From: Silurus meridionalis
Lineage: Eukaryota > Chordata > Actinopteri > Siluriformes > Siluridae
Length of the DNA stretch: 64,000 nucleotides
Assembly: GCF_014805685.1 (NCBI RefSeq)
Contig: NC_060885.1
Span: 30,613,132-30,677,131 of the forward strand
Direction of reading: 5' to 3'
Shown: positions 10,153 to 20,716 of the stretch, piece by piece
Layout: each line of letters opens with the position of its first letter
Position numbering within the stretch: the first letter of the stretch is position 1
Translations under genes and position numbers: made by a program
Notes under the pieces: generated by a model
Told to the model about the DNA's origin: nothing
The model's input: only the letters and a program-made list of their open reading frames with translations
Databases searched by the model: none

Positions 10153-10305
10153 GTAAGTGAAAAGTGTATTTCTAATATTCTTTCGGATTATTGTACTTTT
10201 CTGGCTTTGTGCCATTTATTCAGAAATATAGTTTAAAGTCATATAGTTATTTCAAGATGTTTTAACGCTGTCTCTTCTGTTTTCTTACTTTCTATTTTTT
10301 TCTAG

Positions 10306-10418
10306 ATGGTTTTAAAGACAATAAACTGGTCCCTACATTCAGAAGCAACAGTATTCTTGTTTTACTCCATTATCTGAATCTTGGGTGCAAGACAATGTGG
10401 AACAATGGAAGAGTGAAA
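10306..10418 (+). other. Candidate internal 5'UTR exon of the zinc-finger gene
   Basis: Preceded by a good polypyrimidine tract and acceptor (TTTTTTTCTAG) and followed by GAAA|GTAGGT. It could be a non-coding exon between 10152 and 10837. A second acceptor-like TCATCTTTAG lies just before 10466. Splice sites are by eye only. Confidence 0.35.
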
Positions 10419-10899
10419 GTAGGTCTTATTTTTATCATTTATAATCTTACATCCACATCATCTTTAGGTATTGAACACGACCGGCCCCACTTCTGACACC
10501 AAAAAAGATTTGTATCATGTGCAAAGGAAAAATGCAGAGGAAACTCTGATGCAGTGCCTATTGGTGTCTTAAACCTTTCCTTATTGGGGAATAAAATATG
10601 GTAACCAGAGTTGTGAGTCCAGAAAAAAACTTTAGTATATTTTAAGACATACCGGGGTCGTCGCCATTGCGTCGTAATCTAATAATTCTTTTTTTTTGGG
10701 TCTATTTCTGTCAAAAAAAAAAAAAAACTAGAGACCCTTCAAAAAGTGGTACAACAGTGTTGGCTTGAGTTGCGTTCAGTTTGTGGCTATGACATTTTTG
10801 CCATTTCTTCATCTCTATTCATTTCTTTGCTTCCAGGTTGATCTTTTTTGAAAGTGAGAAAATGTGTTAAGGACAGAATCCAGCCTACTATACAACCTT

Positions 10900-11931
10900 A
10901 TGACGTTTGGAATAATGGATTTCTACAAGGAGCCGAGTGACGGCGAGTGGGAGAAGACCTCAGCAGGAACAAGGGCGTCTTTAAACATAATCGAGAGACA
11001 ACATCATTCCATTTTAGTGCTGAGTGATCTGGAGGAGTCCGAAAGGGTGGGACGTGTTTGCCGAGCTCAGAAATATCAGTTGGTTCGCAGGCCTAATGAC
11101 ACAGGTTTGAATGTTAATCATTGCGGTGCCGATCCGATCAAAGACACAAAGGAAGTATCTGATACGATGCATGACTGCACAGTCTGTGGTGCGGAACACA
11201 GTTGCAGAGCCGAACTTAAATTACACATGGAGGATCATAAGGGCAGTCAGGGCTATAAGATTAGGAGGGGATTACCTGGAACCAAAAAGAACCATGGTGC
11301 TGAGAAAGAGGTGCAGACTTCTTCAGATCTCAAAAGTACACAACTGGCAAATCAGGAAACACGATTTTCCTCGAGGAAAAAGTATATGTGTAATCTGTGC
11401 GGTGCCGAATATGTAAACAGGGCTAGGCTCATTACTCACAAGAGGATCCACACGGGAGAAACGCCGTACGTGTGCAAGCTCTGTGGAAAGGGCTTCAGAC
11501 GCAGTGACTGGCTAGCAAAGCATATGAACACGCACAAAGACAAAAGCCAGGCGTCTCCAGATCACATGTGCAAGCAGCACGTTTGCGACTACTGTGGGAA
11601 GAGGTACAAACAAAAGTCTTCTCTTCAAGCCCATTTGCACGTGCACACGAAGAAACCACGCGCGAGGCCTTCCCAATGCGCCATATGCAAGAAGCATTTC
11701 TACGACAGATCCAGCCTCGAAAAGCATTTAATGTGCCATTCGGATGACCGGCCGTACACGTGCTCCGAATGCGGATACGGCTTCAAGCGCCTAGGAACTC
11801 TTAACAAGCACAAGCACATTCACACAGGGGAAAAACCCTATTCGTGTGGCGCCTGTGGGAAATCTCTTTCCTACAAATACAGCATGTCGATGCATATGAA
11901 AACCTGTCGCCGTTTGCGAGATCGTACTTGA
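10900..11931 (+). CDS. C2H2 zinc-finger protein, seven fingers
   Basis: A 343-residue open frame in one 3' exon that begins after a CTTTGCTTCCAG acceptor (exon from 10837). Seven fingers start at Cys 93, 164, 192, 229, 260, 288 and 316. Fingers 1-6 are Cx2Cx12Hx3H; finger 7 ends in Cys (C2HC, H332/C336). TGEKP-type linkers join fingers 2-3 (TGETPY) and 6-7 (TGEKPY); the others are longer or variant (HTKKPRARPSQ, HSDDRPY). Finger 1 is set apart from finger 2 by a basic, low-complexity spacer (about 116-160). The N-terminal 90 residues match no KRAB, SCAN, BTB or ZAD domain I can see. This implies a nuclear DNA-binding protein, target unknown. ATG10900 is the first in-frame ATG; ATG10915 (MDFYKEPSDG...) is an equally plausible start and gives 338 residues. 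GC-richer codon use than its flanks and the absence of stops suggest a live gene. Ortholog not identified. Confidence 0.88.
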   Translation: MTFGIMDFYKEPSDGEWEKTSAGTRASLNIIERQHHSILVLSDLEESERVGRVCRAQKYQLVRRPNDTGLNVNHCGADPIKDTKEVSDTMHDCTVCGAEHSCRAELKLHMEDHKGSQGYKIRRGLPGTKKNHGAEKEVQTSSDLKSTQLANQETRFSSRKKYMCNLCGAEYVNRARLITHKRIHTGETPYVCKLCGKGFRRSDWLAKHMNTHKDKSQASPDHMCKQHVCDYCGKRYKQKSSLQAHLHVHTKKPRARPSQCAICKKHFYDRSSLEKHLMCHSDDRPYTCSECGYGFKRLGTLNKHKHIHTGEKPYSCGACGKSLSYKYSMSMHMKTCRRLRDRT

Positions 11932-12025
11932 TTTGAACTAATTTATTTAACGTACAGCAATTTTGACATCCTCACCACTAGTTTCTCCATACAGGAGGCG
12001 TATGTAGAATGCTTTTGTACGAAGT

Positions 12026-12031
12026 ATTAAA
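12026..12031 (+). terminator. Poly(A) signal ATTAAA for the zinc-finger gene
   Basis: ATTAAA lies 95 bp after the stop codon, followed by a T/G-rich stretch (GTGTTCAATATTGTTTTCTGGTG as two overlapping runs). It is the best signal before the (TA)n repeat and MITE. Confidence 0.5.
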
Positions 12032-12152
12032 TACATAGTGTTCAATATTGTTTTCTGGTGTCATTTCACATTATTACACATAACTTCATTTATAGACATC
12101 TATGGTTTGATTTCTTTGTATGTGTGGATTACATGGGTATATGTATTACATG

Positions 12153-12154
<2 letters not shown>

Positions 12155-12204
<50 letters not shown>
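12155..12204. repeat. (TA)n microsatellite at a MITE insertion site
   Basis: About 25 TA units directly abutting the left end of the Tc1-derived MITE, with a short TATATATATA run at its right end; a TA-targeting element landed in a TA tract. Confidence 0.95.
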
Positions 12205-12207
<3 letters not shown>

Positions 12208-12752
12208 TACAGACCAAAAGTTTGGACACACCTTCTCATTCAAAGAGTTTTCTTTATTTTCATGACTATGAAAATTGTAGATTCACACTGAAGGCATCAA
12301 AATTATGAATTAACACATGTGGAATTATATATGGAATTATATACATAAAAAAGTGTGAAACAACTGAAAAATGTCATATTCTAGGTTCTTCAAAGTAGCC
12401 ACCTTTTGCTTTGATTACTGCTTTGCACACTCTTGGCATTCTCTTGATGAGCTTCAAGAGGTAGTCACCTGAAATGGTCTTCCAACAGTCTTGAAGGAGT
12501 TCCCCGAGAGATGGTTGGCACTTGTTGGCCCTTTTGCCTTCACTCTGCGGTCCATCTCACCCCTAAACCATCTCGATTGGGTTCAGGTCCGGTGACTGTG
12601 GAGGCCAGGTCATCTGGCGCAGCACCCCATCACTCTCCTTCTTGGTCAAATAGCCCTTGATGCCTTCAGTGTGACTCCACAATTTTCATAGTCATGAAAA
12701 TAAAGAAAACTCTTTGAATGAGAAGGTGTGTCCAAACTTTTGGTCTGTACTG
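12205..12752 (-). mobile_element. Tc1/mariner-derived MITE, copy 2
   Basis: Same family, orientation and internal structure as 228-766, with the same premature stop after the IEMV block of the transposase remnant and a small duplication (GGAATTATATAT) near 12320. It keeps the intact PDLNPIE block that is altered in copy 1. Confidence 0.92.
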
Positions 12753-12759
12753 TATATAT

Positions 12760-13455
12760 ATATAATCTCTCTGACCTATCCAGACAATACGGTGACTGAA
12801 CTAGAGTATGTATAAGGACCATCATGACATGATGTTAAAGTTGACTCAGCAGCTTGGATGTCAAAACATAATGATTTTAAAGAATGTGCACAAATCTAAT
12901 AACCCAACCTGATTCATTATGGACAGTCAGCCATTTAAACTGTATACAGCTTTTCTTTTTTTTTTTTTTACAAAAATTTTGTGTCCAGCATTATTCCTCT
13001 GACCAGTAATAATTTATGGTGGAAGAGAAACGTCAGCATTGAATCTGGCTCTGCTGCATTTATTGTCAAAGTTGTAAAGCACAGCGTGATCATTCGGGAA
13101 TTGAATTACAGACAGTCAATTTCAGACAGATGTGTGGCAGAGTAAAGTGGTTGCTAAAGAAATTTAATAAAAAAATCACCATGCAAACAAAACTTCTGGA
13201 CTGCACGGAAAGAAAATCCCAATAGGTTTTCCCTGCTATGTAATAAACTTATGTAATAATGATACAAATGATCATTTATTATAATTTTTGCCATTTTGAG
13301 TTTTATAAAGTCCTGTTTTGATGTACATGTTTACATGGCCAGTTGTTGTGATCCATGACCACTTGTAGGATAACAGGGGTCCACCCCTGTAGTAGGAGAT
13401 GATGGGAATGTGAGTCACATTGACTGTGCCAGCACACAAGGGACTTCTTCTGTGG
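12760..13455. other. Unannotated spacer
   Basis: AT-rich unique-looking sequence with a T-homopolymer near 12955. No exon, RNA gene or repeat family recognised. Confidence 0.5.
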
Positions 13456-13461
13456 AAAGTC

Positions 13462-13628
13462 GTAGGTCAGTAGTTGACGTGTTGGACTTTAAGATCAGAA
13501 GGTCGTGAGTTCAAATGCCAGCACCAGCAAGCTGCCACTGCTGGGCCCTTAACCCTTAACCATTCAAGCTGTATAAATGAGATAAATGTAAGGGATAATG
13601 GTGTCTGACAAATGCCGTAAATGTAAAT
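13462..13628 (+). mobile_element. tRNA-derived SINE
   Basis: Contains the fish SINE phrases TGTTGGACTTTAAGATCAGA, GTGAGTTCAAATGCCAGCAC (B-box region), CTGCTGGGCCCTTAACC and the tail GTGTCTGACAAATGCCGTAA. Related copies in the window are at 25761, 44438 and 50684. Confidence 0.85.
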
Positions 13629-13639
13629 CCTGTGGTCCT

Positions 13640-14060
13640 GCAAAGCCCCAAGTGTTCTGGAGAATTTTACCTTCTGGCAGGAAGATTAACAGTTGGAGAA
13701 GTCTGATACTCAGGGCAGATGTTACACACTGTAGACAGTCCTAAGCTGACTGTCAGTTTCGTTTCCACAAGCCCCAGAAGAAACTCCAACGTACTCCGGG
13801 ACGTGGAAATGATCCATCCATTGCTCATTGTAAAAGTTAACCAGGACATTGGACCGGAACACTTCTTCATGGTCTCATTTTCTACTCCACAATCTCATCT
13901 CTCTACACTGTACAGATGCAGGTGCATGAGAAGGACACAGTTCCAAGGCTGCCCACGTCATATTATCAAACAAACCAAATTCTGGGGCACAAAATACACG
14001 TCACAATCTTTGACACCTGACAGTTTTGGCAGTAAAGATGGCATTGCGTACATCTGGCGC
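13640..14060 (-). pseudogene. PIF/Harbinger-like transposase remnant
   Basis: On the minus strand 13870-13667 reads TSRSTLEFLLGLVETKL and LGLSTVCNI. These resemble the 'SRxTFEFLL' and 'GxSxxTVxNIV' helix segments of HARBI1/Harbinger nucleases (family memory only). The rest of the domain is missing and the frame is broken on both sides. It could alternatively be another decayed transposase. Confidence 0.45.
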
Positions 14061-14324
14061 TGATTTGATTTGATTTTTTATTTTTTAGCTTAATTTACAT
14101 ATAAAATAACTTTTGCATTGCTGAATTTTGCATTGCGAAGTGAAAAATATATTTAAAATTGGTATCACACGAAAAATGTCAAAAGAAAATAAGGCTGGAT
14201 GTAGTATATCTGTGTTTTATATAAGTTAAACTTTGAAATACATATACTGTAATATAATTAATATAATATAATATATAATAAAACTACTAAAATAACTATA
14301 GTTTAATTGATTCAGGTCTTTGGG

Positions 14325-14395
14325 ATAATTATTAATAATAATATTATTATTAATATTATTATTATTAATATTATTATTATTATTATTATTATTGC
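14325..14395. repeat. (ATT)n/(AAT)n microsatellite
   Basis: Interrupted triplet repeat with self-complementary AATAATATTATT phrasing. Confidence 0.9.
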
Positions 14396-14456
14396 AAAAT
14401 GTAACTAAACACTTCTCGTTTCTTTTTTTTTTTTTTTAATGTGCGGTTCATTCAGG

Positions 14457-14472
14457 CCGCTAGGTGGCAGCA
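14457..14472 (+). promoter_or_regulatory. CTCF-like motif
   Basis: CCGCTAGGTGGCAGCA is a close match to the CTCF core (CCASYAGRKGGCRS). It lies between the zinc-finger gene and the cdh23 promoter, about 2.1 kb upstream of the CpG island, where an insulator would be plausible. Occupancy is not known. Confidence 0.5.
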
Positions 14473-14906
14473 GATGATCAGACGTTACCTCTCAGGTGCA
14501 TGAAACGCCAGACTGACATTAGAAAAGTGAAGCAGCAGTTTTGTTTTCCAGTGAAAAGATCATTGTACAATGCGCGGAGGTCAAGTACACGTGAGAAACA
14601 TTCTGTCTAGAAAAGGTAGTGTGGACCCAGAACAAGCTGAGGAATGGAAAAGCAGTGCTGCACTGTGCTACAGGTGTCAGCGATTGTGGTGCTGGGAAAC
14701 AAAGGAGAATTAAACCGAACAGTTTAGCAGAGGATTTTCAGCCCCTGCAGAGAGAAAAGCATGAGATCTCCCACTGTGAGCAGTGCAGACTTTATAGGAA
14801 GCAGGCCCTAGTGAGCCAGGGACACGACACGCTTCCATATGGAAACAGTGTTACTCTGGCTTTTCTAGAGAACAGTATACAGGGAGACATTACGGTGAGA
14901 CATCAA

Positions 14907-14942
14907 TGGATGTCTCCATCCATTGATGGATGGAGACATCCA
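14907..14942. repeat. Perfect 16-bp inverted repeat with 4-nt loop
   Basis: TGGATGTCTCCATCCA / TTGA / TGGATGGAGACATCCA. It sits at the left edge of the GAGACA minisatellite. Confidence 0.95.
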
Positions 14943-16150
14943 GTGAGACAGTGAGACATTACATTGAGAGAGAGACAGTACAATAAAACAGTACACTGAG
15001 AGGAGACTGAGACAGTACAGTAAGACATTACATTGTAAGGGAGACGGTACAGTGGGACAGTACAATGAGACAGAACAGTGAAAGGGAGACGGTACAGTGA
15101 GACTGAGACAGTAGAGTGAGCCTGAGACAGTACAATGAGACAGTACAGTAAGACATTACATTGAGAGGGAGACAGTACAGTGGGACAGTACAACAAGACA
15201 GTACAGTGAGATTGAGACAGTACAGTGAGACTGAAACAGTACAGTGAGAGTGAGGGAGTACAATGGGACAGTACAGTGAGACATTTCATTCGGATTGAGT
15301 GAGTATAATAAGTACAGTGAGACATTACAGTGAGAGTGAGGGAGTACAATGAGACAGTACAGTAAGACATTACAATGAGAGAGACAGTACAGTGGGACAG
15401 TACACGAGACAGTACAGTAATAGGGAGACAGTACAGTAAAATTGAGACAGTACAGTGAGACTAAGACAGTACAGTGAGACATTACAGTGAGAGTGAGGGA
15501 GTACAATGAGACAGTACAGTAAGACATTAAATTAAGAGAGCAGGAGACAGTACAGTGGGACAGTACAACAAGACAGTACAGTGAGAGGGAGACGGTACAG
15601 TGAGATTGAGACAGTACAGTGAGACTGAGACAGTACAGTGAGACATTACAGTGAGAGTGAGGAGTACAATGAGACAGTAGAGTAAGACATTACATTCAGA
15701 TTGAGGGAGTATAATGAGTACAGTGAGACATTACATTGAGAGTGAGGGAGTACAATGAGACAGTACAGTGAGACATTACAGTGAGAGTGAGGGAGTACAA
15801 TGAGACAGTACAGTGAGACATTACTGTCAGACCAAGGTAGTAGATTGAGACATTACAGTGAGACATAACAGTAAAACAGCACAATGATAAAGTGAGACAT
15901 TACAATAAGACAGCACAGTGAAATAGTACAGTGAGACATTAGCTAGACAGTAAAAATCACACAACACTCAGACAATTCAGTGAGAGTGACAGTGAGACAG
16001 TACATTGAGACATTACAATGAGATGTTAAAGTGAGACAGTGTGATGAAACAATGCAGCTAGACAACAGTGAGTCAGTACAATTCTAAAGTAGAGTGGGAC
16101 GGTACAATGAGACAACATTTAGACATTACAGTGAGACGGTATTACAAACG
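14943..16150. repeat. 1.2-kb minisatellite of GAGACAGTACAGT-type units
   Basis: Dozens of imperfect units alternating GAGACAGTACAGT and GAGACATTACAGT with interspersed GAGAGTGAGGGAGTACAAT. Higher-order blocks recur (for example ACATTACAGTGAGAGTGAGG at about 15320, 15480, 15640 and 15775). The unit length near 13 bp keeps several frames open on the minus strand; those translations are repeats of SHCTVSLYSLTLT-like text and are not genes. Confidence 0.95.
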
Positions 16151-16157
16151 AGTGTTA

Positions 16158-16244
16158 AAAGAAAGACCTCGAAGTTCAGAAAGTAGATCATATCTCCGTT
16201 CAGCAGAAATATGATCTACTTTCTGAACTTCGAGGTCTTTCTTT
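16158..16244. repeat. Perfect 36-bp hairpin with 15-nt loop
   Basis: The left arm 16158-16193 (begins AAAGAAAGACCTCGAAGTTC) and right arm 16209-16244 are exact reverse complements around CTCCGTTCAGCAGAA. It is located between the minisatellite and the cdh23 CpG island. It is too perfect for a typical animal pre-miRNA. No transposon ends were recognised. Confidence 0.95.
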
Positions 16245-16559
16245 GACTCCGCAAACACCTTGGGTTTCTAACTAACATGGTGAAGACTGTCGGGTTTCAG
16301 ATGAACCATTTACATGTTAATGTGAATATCTGTGATTCGTACTTGAATATTTGAGTAACTGAATGACTAATTGATTGATTGATTGATTGGCCCTGTTCTG
16401 ATGAGTCCATGTGAGGACTTGATCCATTATTAAATGCATTATTAAACCATAAAGGGTTCAGGGTTTGTTCTTGCGCACTGGGTGCCATATATTTTGACAT
16501 CCGATTGAATTTATTAGAAATGTTTTGAGTAAAGTGAACCCGGTCCCTCTTCAGCTCAT

Positions 16560-17260
16560 GCATTAGTGGGGGTGGAGCTGGTGGAAGCGTGCGCGAGGGA
16601 GGGTCGAAACGCGTGCGCGTGCGAGCGATCCAGCGAGCGAAGTGAGTGAGGGAGAGGACGAAGCGCGGAGAAGCACCGCGCGCGCACGGAGCAGCGCTCT
16701 GATCTCCAAAGCTGTGGACTGAAGAAGCAGGTAAGAACCGAGTGTGCGATCCTCCGTTGTTTTATTTCGTCTGTTTGTGGCAGCTGGGACGCATGCGCGC
16801 ACCGCAGCTAATTAGACATGGTGCAGGTGTTCGTTTAATAGGCTTCATTAGGAATTGTATAATTTTGCATGCTCCTGTGCATTGAGATTTCAGACCTCTG
16901 TTTATTAGTAATTATTTGTTTTGTGGTGTATCTTTTTATGCATTCATTTATTTGCAAATAAATAAATTGTTGCACACAATAGACCGGATGTTTGTTCGGT
17001 TTGCGCAAAGTTTCTACCCTGGTGCACCATCAGACCTCACATTGCTCCTCGTACAAGTAAACATGACGGGGTGTGCACATGCATCTCCACCCTGCCTGAG
17101 CACCCGGTCGGATCATTTGGGATTCGGCGCGCGTCTCGGGTAACGCCGCGCGCACCTGCTGCGTACCTGCGCGCGCCTTTATTAATTCATTCGTCAGTCA
17201 TTTAATCCGTAAAATCCCCCGAGGATCCAGCGCGGTATTTCCCCCCTCACAACAGTGCGT
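16560..17260 (+). promoter_or_regulatory. cdh23: CpG island, probable cdh23 promoter
   Basis: Two CpG-dense blocks (about 16570-16810 and 17095-17260, e.g. GCGCGCGCACGGAGCAGCGC) are the densest CpG run noticed in an otherwise CpG-poor, AT-rich window. The first block contains a putative exon 1 with a strong donor. No TATA box is evident. The link to cdh23 rests on position and strand. Confidence 0.65.
16600..16730 (+). other. cdh23: cdh23 putative non-coding exon 1
   Basis: CpG-island sequence ending GACTGAAGAAGCAG|GTAAGAACC, a strong donor at 16731. No in-frame ATG continues into the signal-peptide exon, and CDH23 is known to have an untranslated first exon. The 5' limit given is arbitrary because the transcription start is unknown. 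Confidence 0.5.
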
Positions 17261-18065
17261 TCCGAAACTTTTCACCGTGGGGCAGATGCCCCCCTGCATG
17301 GTGGGTGAAAATATATGCAAGCAATGCAATGTCTAATTTTGGCACGAGCTCCTAATAAAATGTAGTATCCTGCTCTATCACCTTGTTTAAAGCAGGAATT
17401 TCTCCCTTTATAGAAGTTGAAACATTAATAAATGCAGAATGTACAGTTACACTCATGCACTTACTCTTTTTTAGATAAGTGTGTCACATATCTGGACTTA
17501 TTTATATTTATTTATATTTGTATATTTCTTATTTGTTGACTTTAACAGCTATTAAGAAATCATGCCAAAGTTGATGGATAACCTGCTAATCCAAAAAAAA
17601 TGCATTTCTTATCAGAAGAGGACATTGTCACTTTTAATCCTGGATAGCTTGATAAGGAAATCACTATAAAGTAGTGTAACACTAAAAAACTCTTTCATAT
17701 CCATCAGGAAATAGGAGTTTATACAATATATGCCAATGCAAAATATAAGAAATGAAATCATCAGCTCTAATAAGTGTTCAGGTTATTTGGGCTATGATTT
17801 AGAATGCATTATTAATGTATGATTTAAACATTTAATATGTGATCATTTGCAACATTGGGATCCCGAGAAAGTCAAAATGCAAAAAATACATCACTTTTGA
17901 ACAAATATTTTCAGTTGAATTTTATGTTCCAGAACCTTTCACATTCTGGAAACGTCTGGTTTATTGCAAGACTGCACTCCATGTTATCTTTTTTCGTTGC
18001 TGAAAAATGTATCAATACTTTTTTTTTATTTTTCACGCATTGCCTACTGTAATGTTTTGCTTGTT

Positions 18066-18525
18066 AGGGTTTGAAAATTCAGCTGCTCGGTCTGCTGAGC
18101 ATATTTCTCCGGTTCTGGAGGGGTTGCATTGGCTTTATGTTAGATTCCAGAATGATTTGGAAATTGTTATGCTGACTTATATGGACCTACATAGAATGGC
18201 GCTTTATTATATGTCACAAAAAGTAAACTTTCCACACCCCAGGGCGTGATCTCAGCTCTTCTGATTCTGGTCTTTTAGTCGTTCCTTCGATCCATTTACG
18301 TTCAATGGGTGATCGGGCACCAAAGATTTGGAATTCTCTATCCCATTGAGATCAGACAGGCTGAAACTTTGTGTTTATTTATTCCTCTTTTTATTATATA
18401 TCTGTGATGTTTATTTTACTTATTTAGTTTATTATAATTGTATTTTTATTTCCAATTATTACATTTTGGGAAAAGGCTTTGAGATGTACGTTTGAAAGGC
18501 GATATATAAAATAAGGATTATTATT
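18066..18525 (+). mobile_element. L2-like LINE 3' end, 5'-truncated
   Basis: Plus-strand reading gives FENSAAR, EHISPVLEGLHWLYVRF and LTYMDLHRMA, the C-terminal end of a LINE reverse transcriptase (family form 'HITPVLxSLHWLPVRFRI..KILLLTYKAL'). Frameshifted parts match the usual TKDLEFSIPL/LWNSLP segment. The tail TTTGAGATGTACGTTTGAAA then GGCGATATATAAAATAAGG is typical of fish LINE 3' ends. Confidence 0.85.
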
Positions 18526-19588
18526 TAGTTGAAAAACAGAAAGCATAAATGTGGACCATCGTCATTCAACCAATCAAAAAAAACAAAAAACAAAAACAAA
18601 CCAAAGATGCATTTCTGATAGCATTAATTCATAAAGCTGCACTACTCTTTAGGCATTAGATTTCCATCTGTGCAGTGCGTGTGCTTATTTTAATAAAGAA
18701 ACATATAATACTGGTTCTATACCTTTATTCTGATTCTCTATCTATACATTCTCAGCTTCTAATTGCAACTGGTAATCCATGCTGAATTGTGGTTTGATAG
18801 TAAAATGAATAATGCACATTGCCCGTATTAACCCCTTAAACGCCCACGAGCTGTTAGTGCATTATTTCTTTACTTATTTAGGAAAAAGTTGCCTAAAACA
18901 GGTTAATTGTCAACTCTTCAGTGCTTAAAAGGTGTGAAATTGCCATCCAGTGTGTGAGTTGCATAAAAAAAGTCTTGCTTGCAGAGGCAGCGATTTCAAG
19001 TCATGATTCAAAAGTTCTGCATCATAATACTGTCAAAGCCGTAGACCAAAAATATGTGTGTGTTTTCCTGATCTGAACCTGAAACCCCACTCTGTTGGAG
19101 TATCTCCCATCACGATTCCCTCCAAATCTACTCTGAAAATGATTTTCAAGAGGCAAGCAAAGAGAGAGAGAGAGAGTGGAGAAGCGAGCGATCATTTGAA
19201 ATGAAGCCTGGATTTCTGGCAGGAATTTTGAAGGGCAGCCACAAATGAAATGCTCCGTCATGGGGTGGAGGGAAAAGAAAAAGAAAAGAGCACAGAATCT
19301 TAGATACAGGGACGCGTTTCCAAACTCGCAGAGAAGAAGAGATACATGTAAATGATGGAAACAGAGAGCAGATAGAGATGATGGAGGCGAAATGGTGAAT
19401 AGTCATGAACAATAATGACTCCTGCAGAAGAAGCCTGTACCTGACACCTCACTCTTGTTTGGTTAATTCATCTCTTTCATCTGCTGATCTCTTTCTCGAT
19501 CTATCTCCCCCTTGCTGTGGCCCGTCTGCATGAGGTCATTAAATCAGCCAGCTCACTCAACTGGAACAGGGAGGGAATGAGAGAGGGG

Positions 19589-19628
19589 TGTGTGTGTGTG
19601 TGTGTGTGTGTTTGTGTGTGTGTGTGGT
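19589..19628. repeat. (GT)n microsatellite
   Basis: About 19 units with one TTTG interruption. Confidence 0.95.
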
Positions 19629-20045
19629 TTAGAAGATGGCGCTTTTGCCCGGCCTGTCCTTCTATCTCGGCGAGCCGTCAGGACAGTAAGAGAGAGAGAT
19701 GGACAGATGTCAAGAAAGACCATAAATCATTTGAGAGGTGTTTTGGACGTCTTTGACCTAGTGGAAGTCAGTGTCATGTCCCAGAAGCCCTCACACACTT
19801 CATTATGTGTGATTATGTGTGATTGGGCTGCTAATTGAGCACAGCTGTGGATTGGATATCGTTTTTATACTCTGTGTGTGTCCGCTACGAAATGACACAC
19901 AGCTTATTGGAATTGGAAATCACTCATATAATATGCAATATAAACTTATATGCAGGATATTCCAGTGTATATACAGTGAAGTCTGTTAGAAACTATTGGC
20001 AGGAATGATACAATGTGAGCCATTGTATTTCTCTACAGGCTTGTA

Positions 20046-20716
20046 GGGGTGTTCGATATATATATCGTCTACGATAATATCGTAATTGTTGTTTTACGAT
20101 TTACGATTTGACGGTATGGCGTATATCGCGAAAACCAAACCAAACACCTGCGAAGTGCACGCATGCATTACGTGATGACGTCTAGTAGGTAAGACTGCAC
20201 TCTTTCACTGCACGAGTCATTCTTTTAAAATGCATTTAGAATGATCACAAAATTCAAGATACGACCAGAAAATGTGTACACGTTTCAAAAATCAGCCTGA
20301 TTACAAATGTGATATTGGTTTTATACAACGATTCACTGAACACCATGGTGATATTTGAGAGACTTACGTTTTAGACATGTTTTTGTTATGTTTCACCAAC
20401 AAAAATAAATTCCGTTCAAAGTCACAGCACCTGAGCAACATGATGATCCTGAATGAATCACCTGTTTAAATGATTCGGTTCAATCGCAACGACTCACTGA
20501 TTAACAGTGACTTTCACATTTAAAGAATCCTTTTATTTTTTTTTTTAGAATATCGAATATCAGTATTTAACGCTTTAAGACATCAAAACTGATGTATGCA
20601 TTTGTAGGAGTCAGGAGTCAGCTGTGGCAGCCTTTAAGGTCCCAGCACAATATATCTAATAAAAGCGATCAAATCCAAATAAATATCAAGATATTTTGTC
20701 AATATCGCACACCGCT
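20046..20716. mobile_element. hAT-like non-autonomous element
   Basis: Ends are inverted: GGGGTGTTCGATAT at the left and ATATCGCACACCGC at the right. GCTTGTA occurs immediately outside the left end (20039-20045) and again at 20721-20727, consistent with an about 8-bp target duplication. The interior has ATATCG/CGATAT-rich subterminal sequence and no transposase. Confidence 0.75.

Noticed and set aside
14619..14954. 111-codon plus-strand frame
   Set aside because: Starts from an ATG-less context relative to any exon, runs into the minisatellite palindrome and shows no domain.
14903..15884. Long minus-strand frames of 60-155 residues (Ser/Leu/Cys/Thr/Tyr-rich)
   Set aside because: They are translations of the GAGACA/GTACAGT minisatellite; the same text is open in several frames and has no composition or motif of a real protein.
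16158..16244. Hairpin as a canonical microRNA precursor
   Set aside because: The 36-bp stem is perfectly paired with no bulges and lacks longer flanking stem; more like a foldback repeat, so kept as an inverted repeat only.
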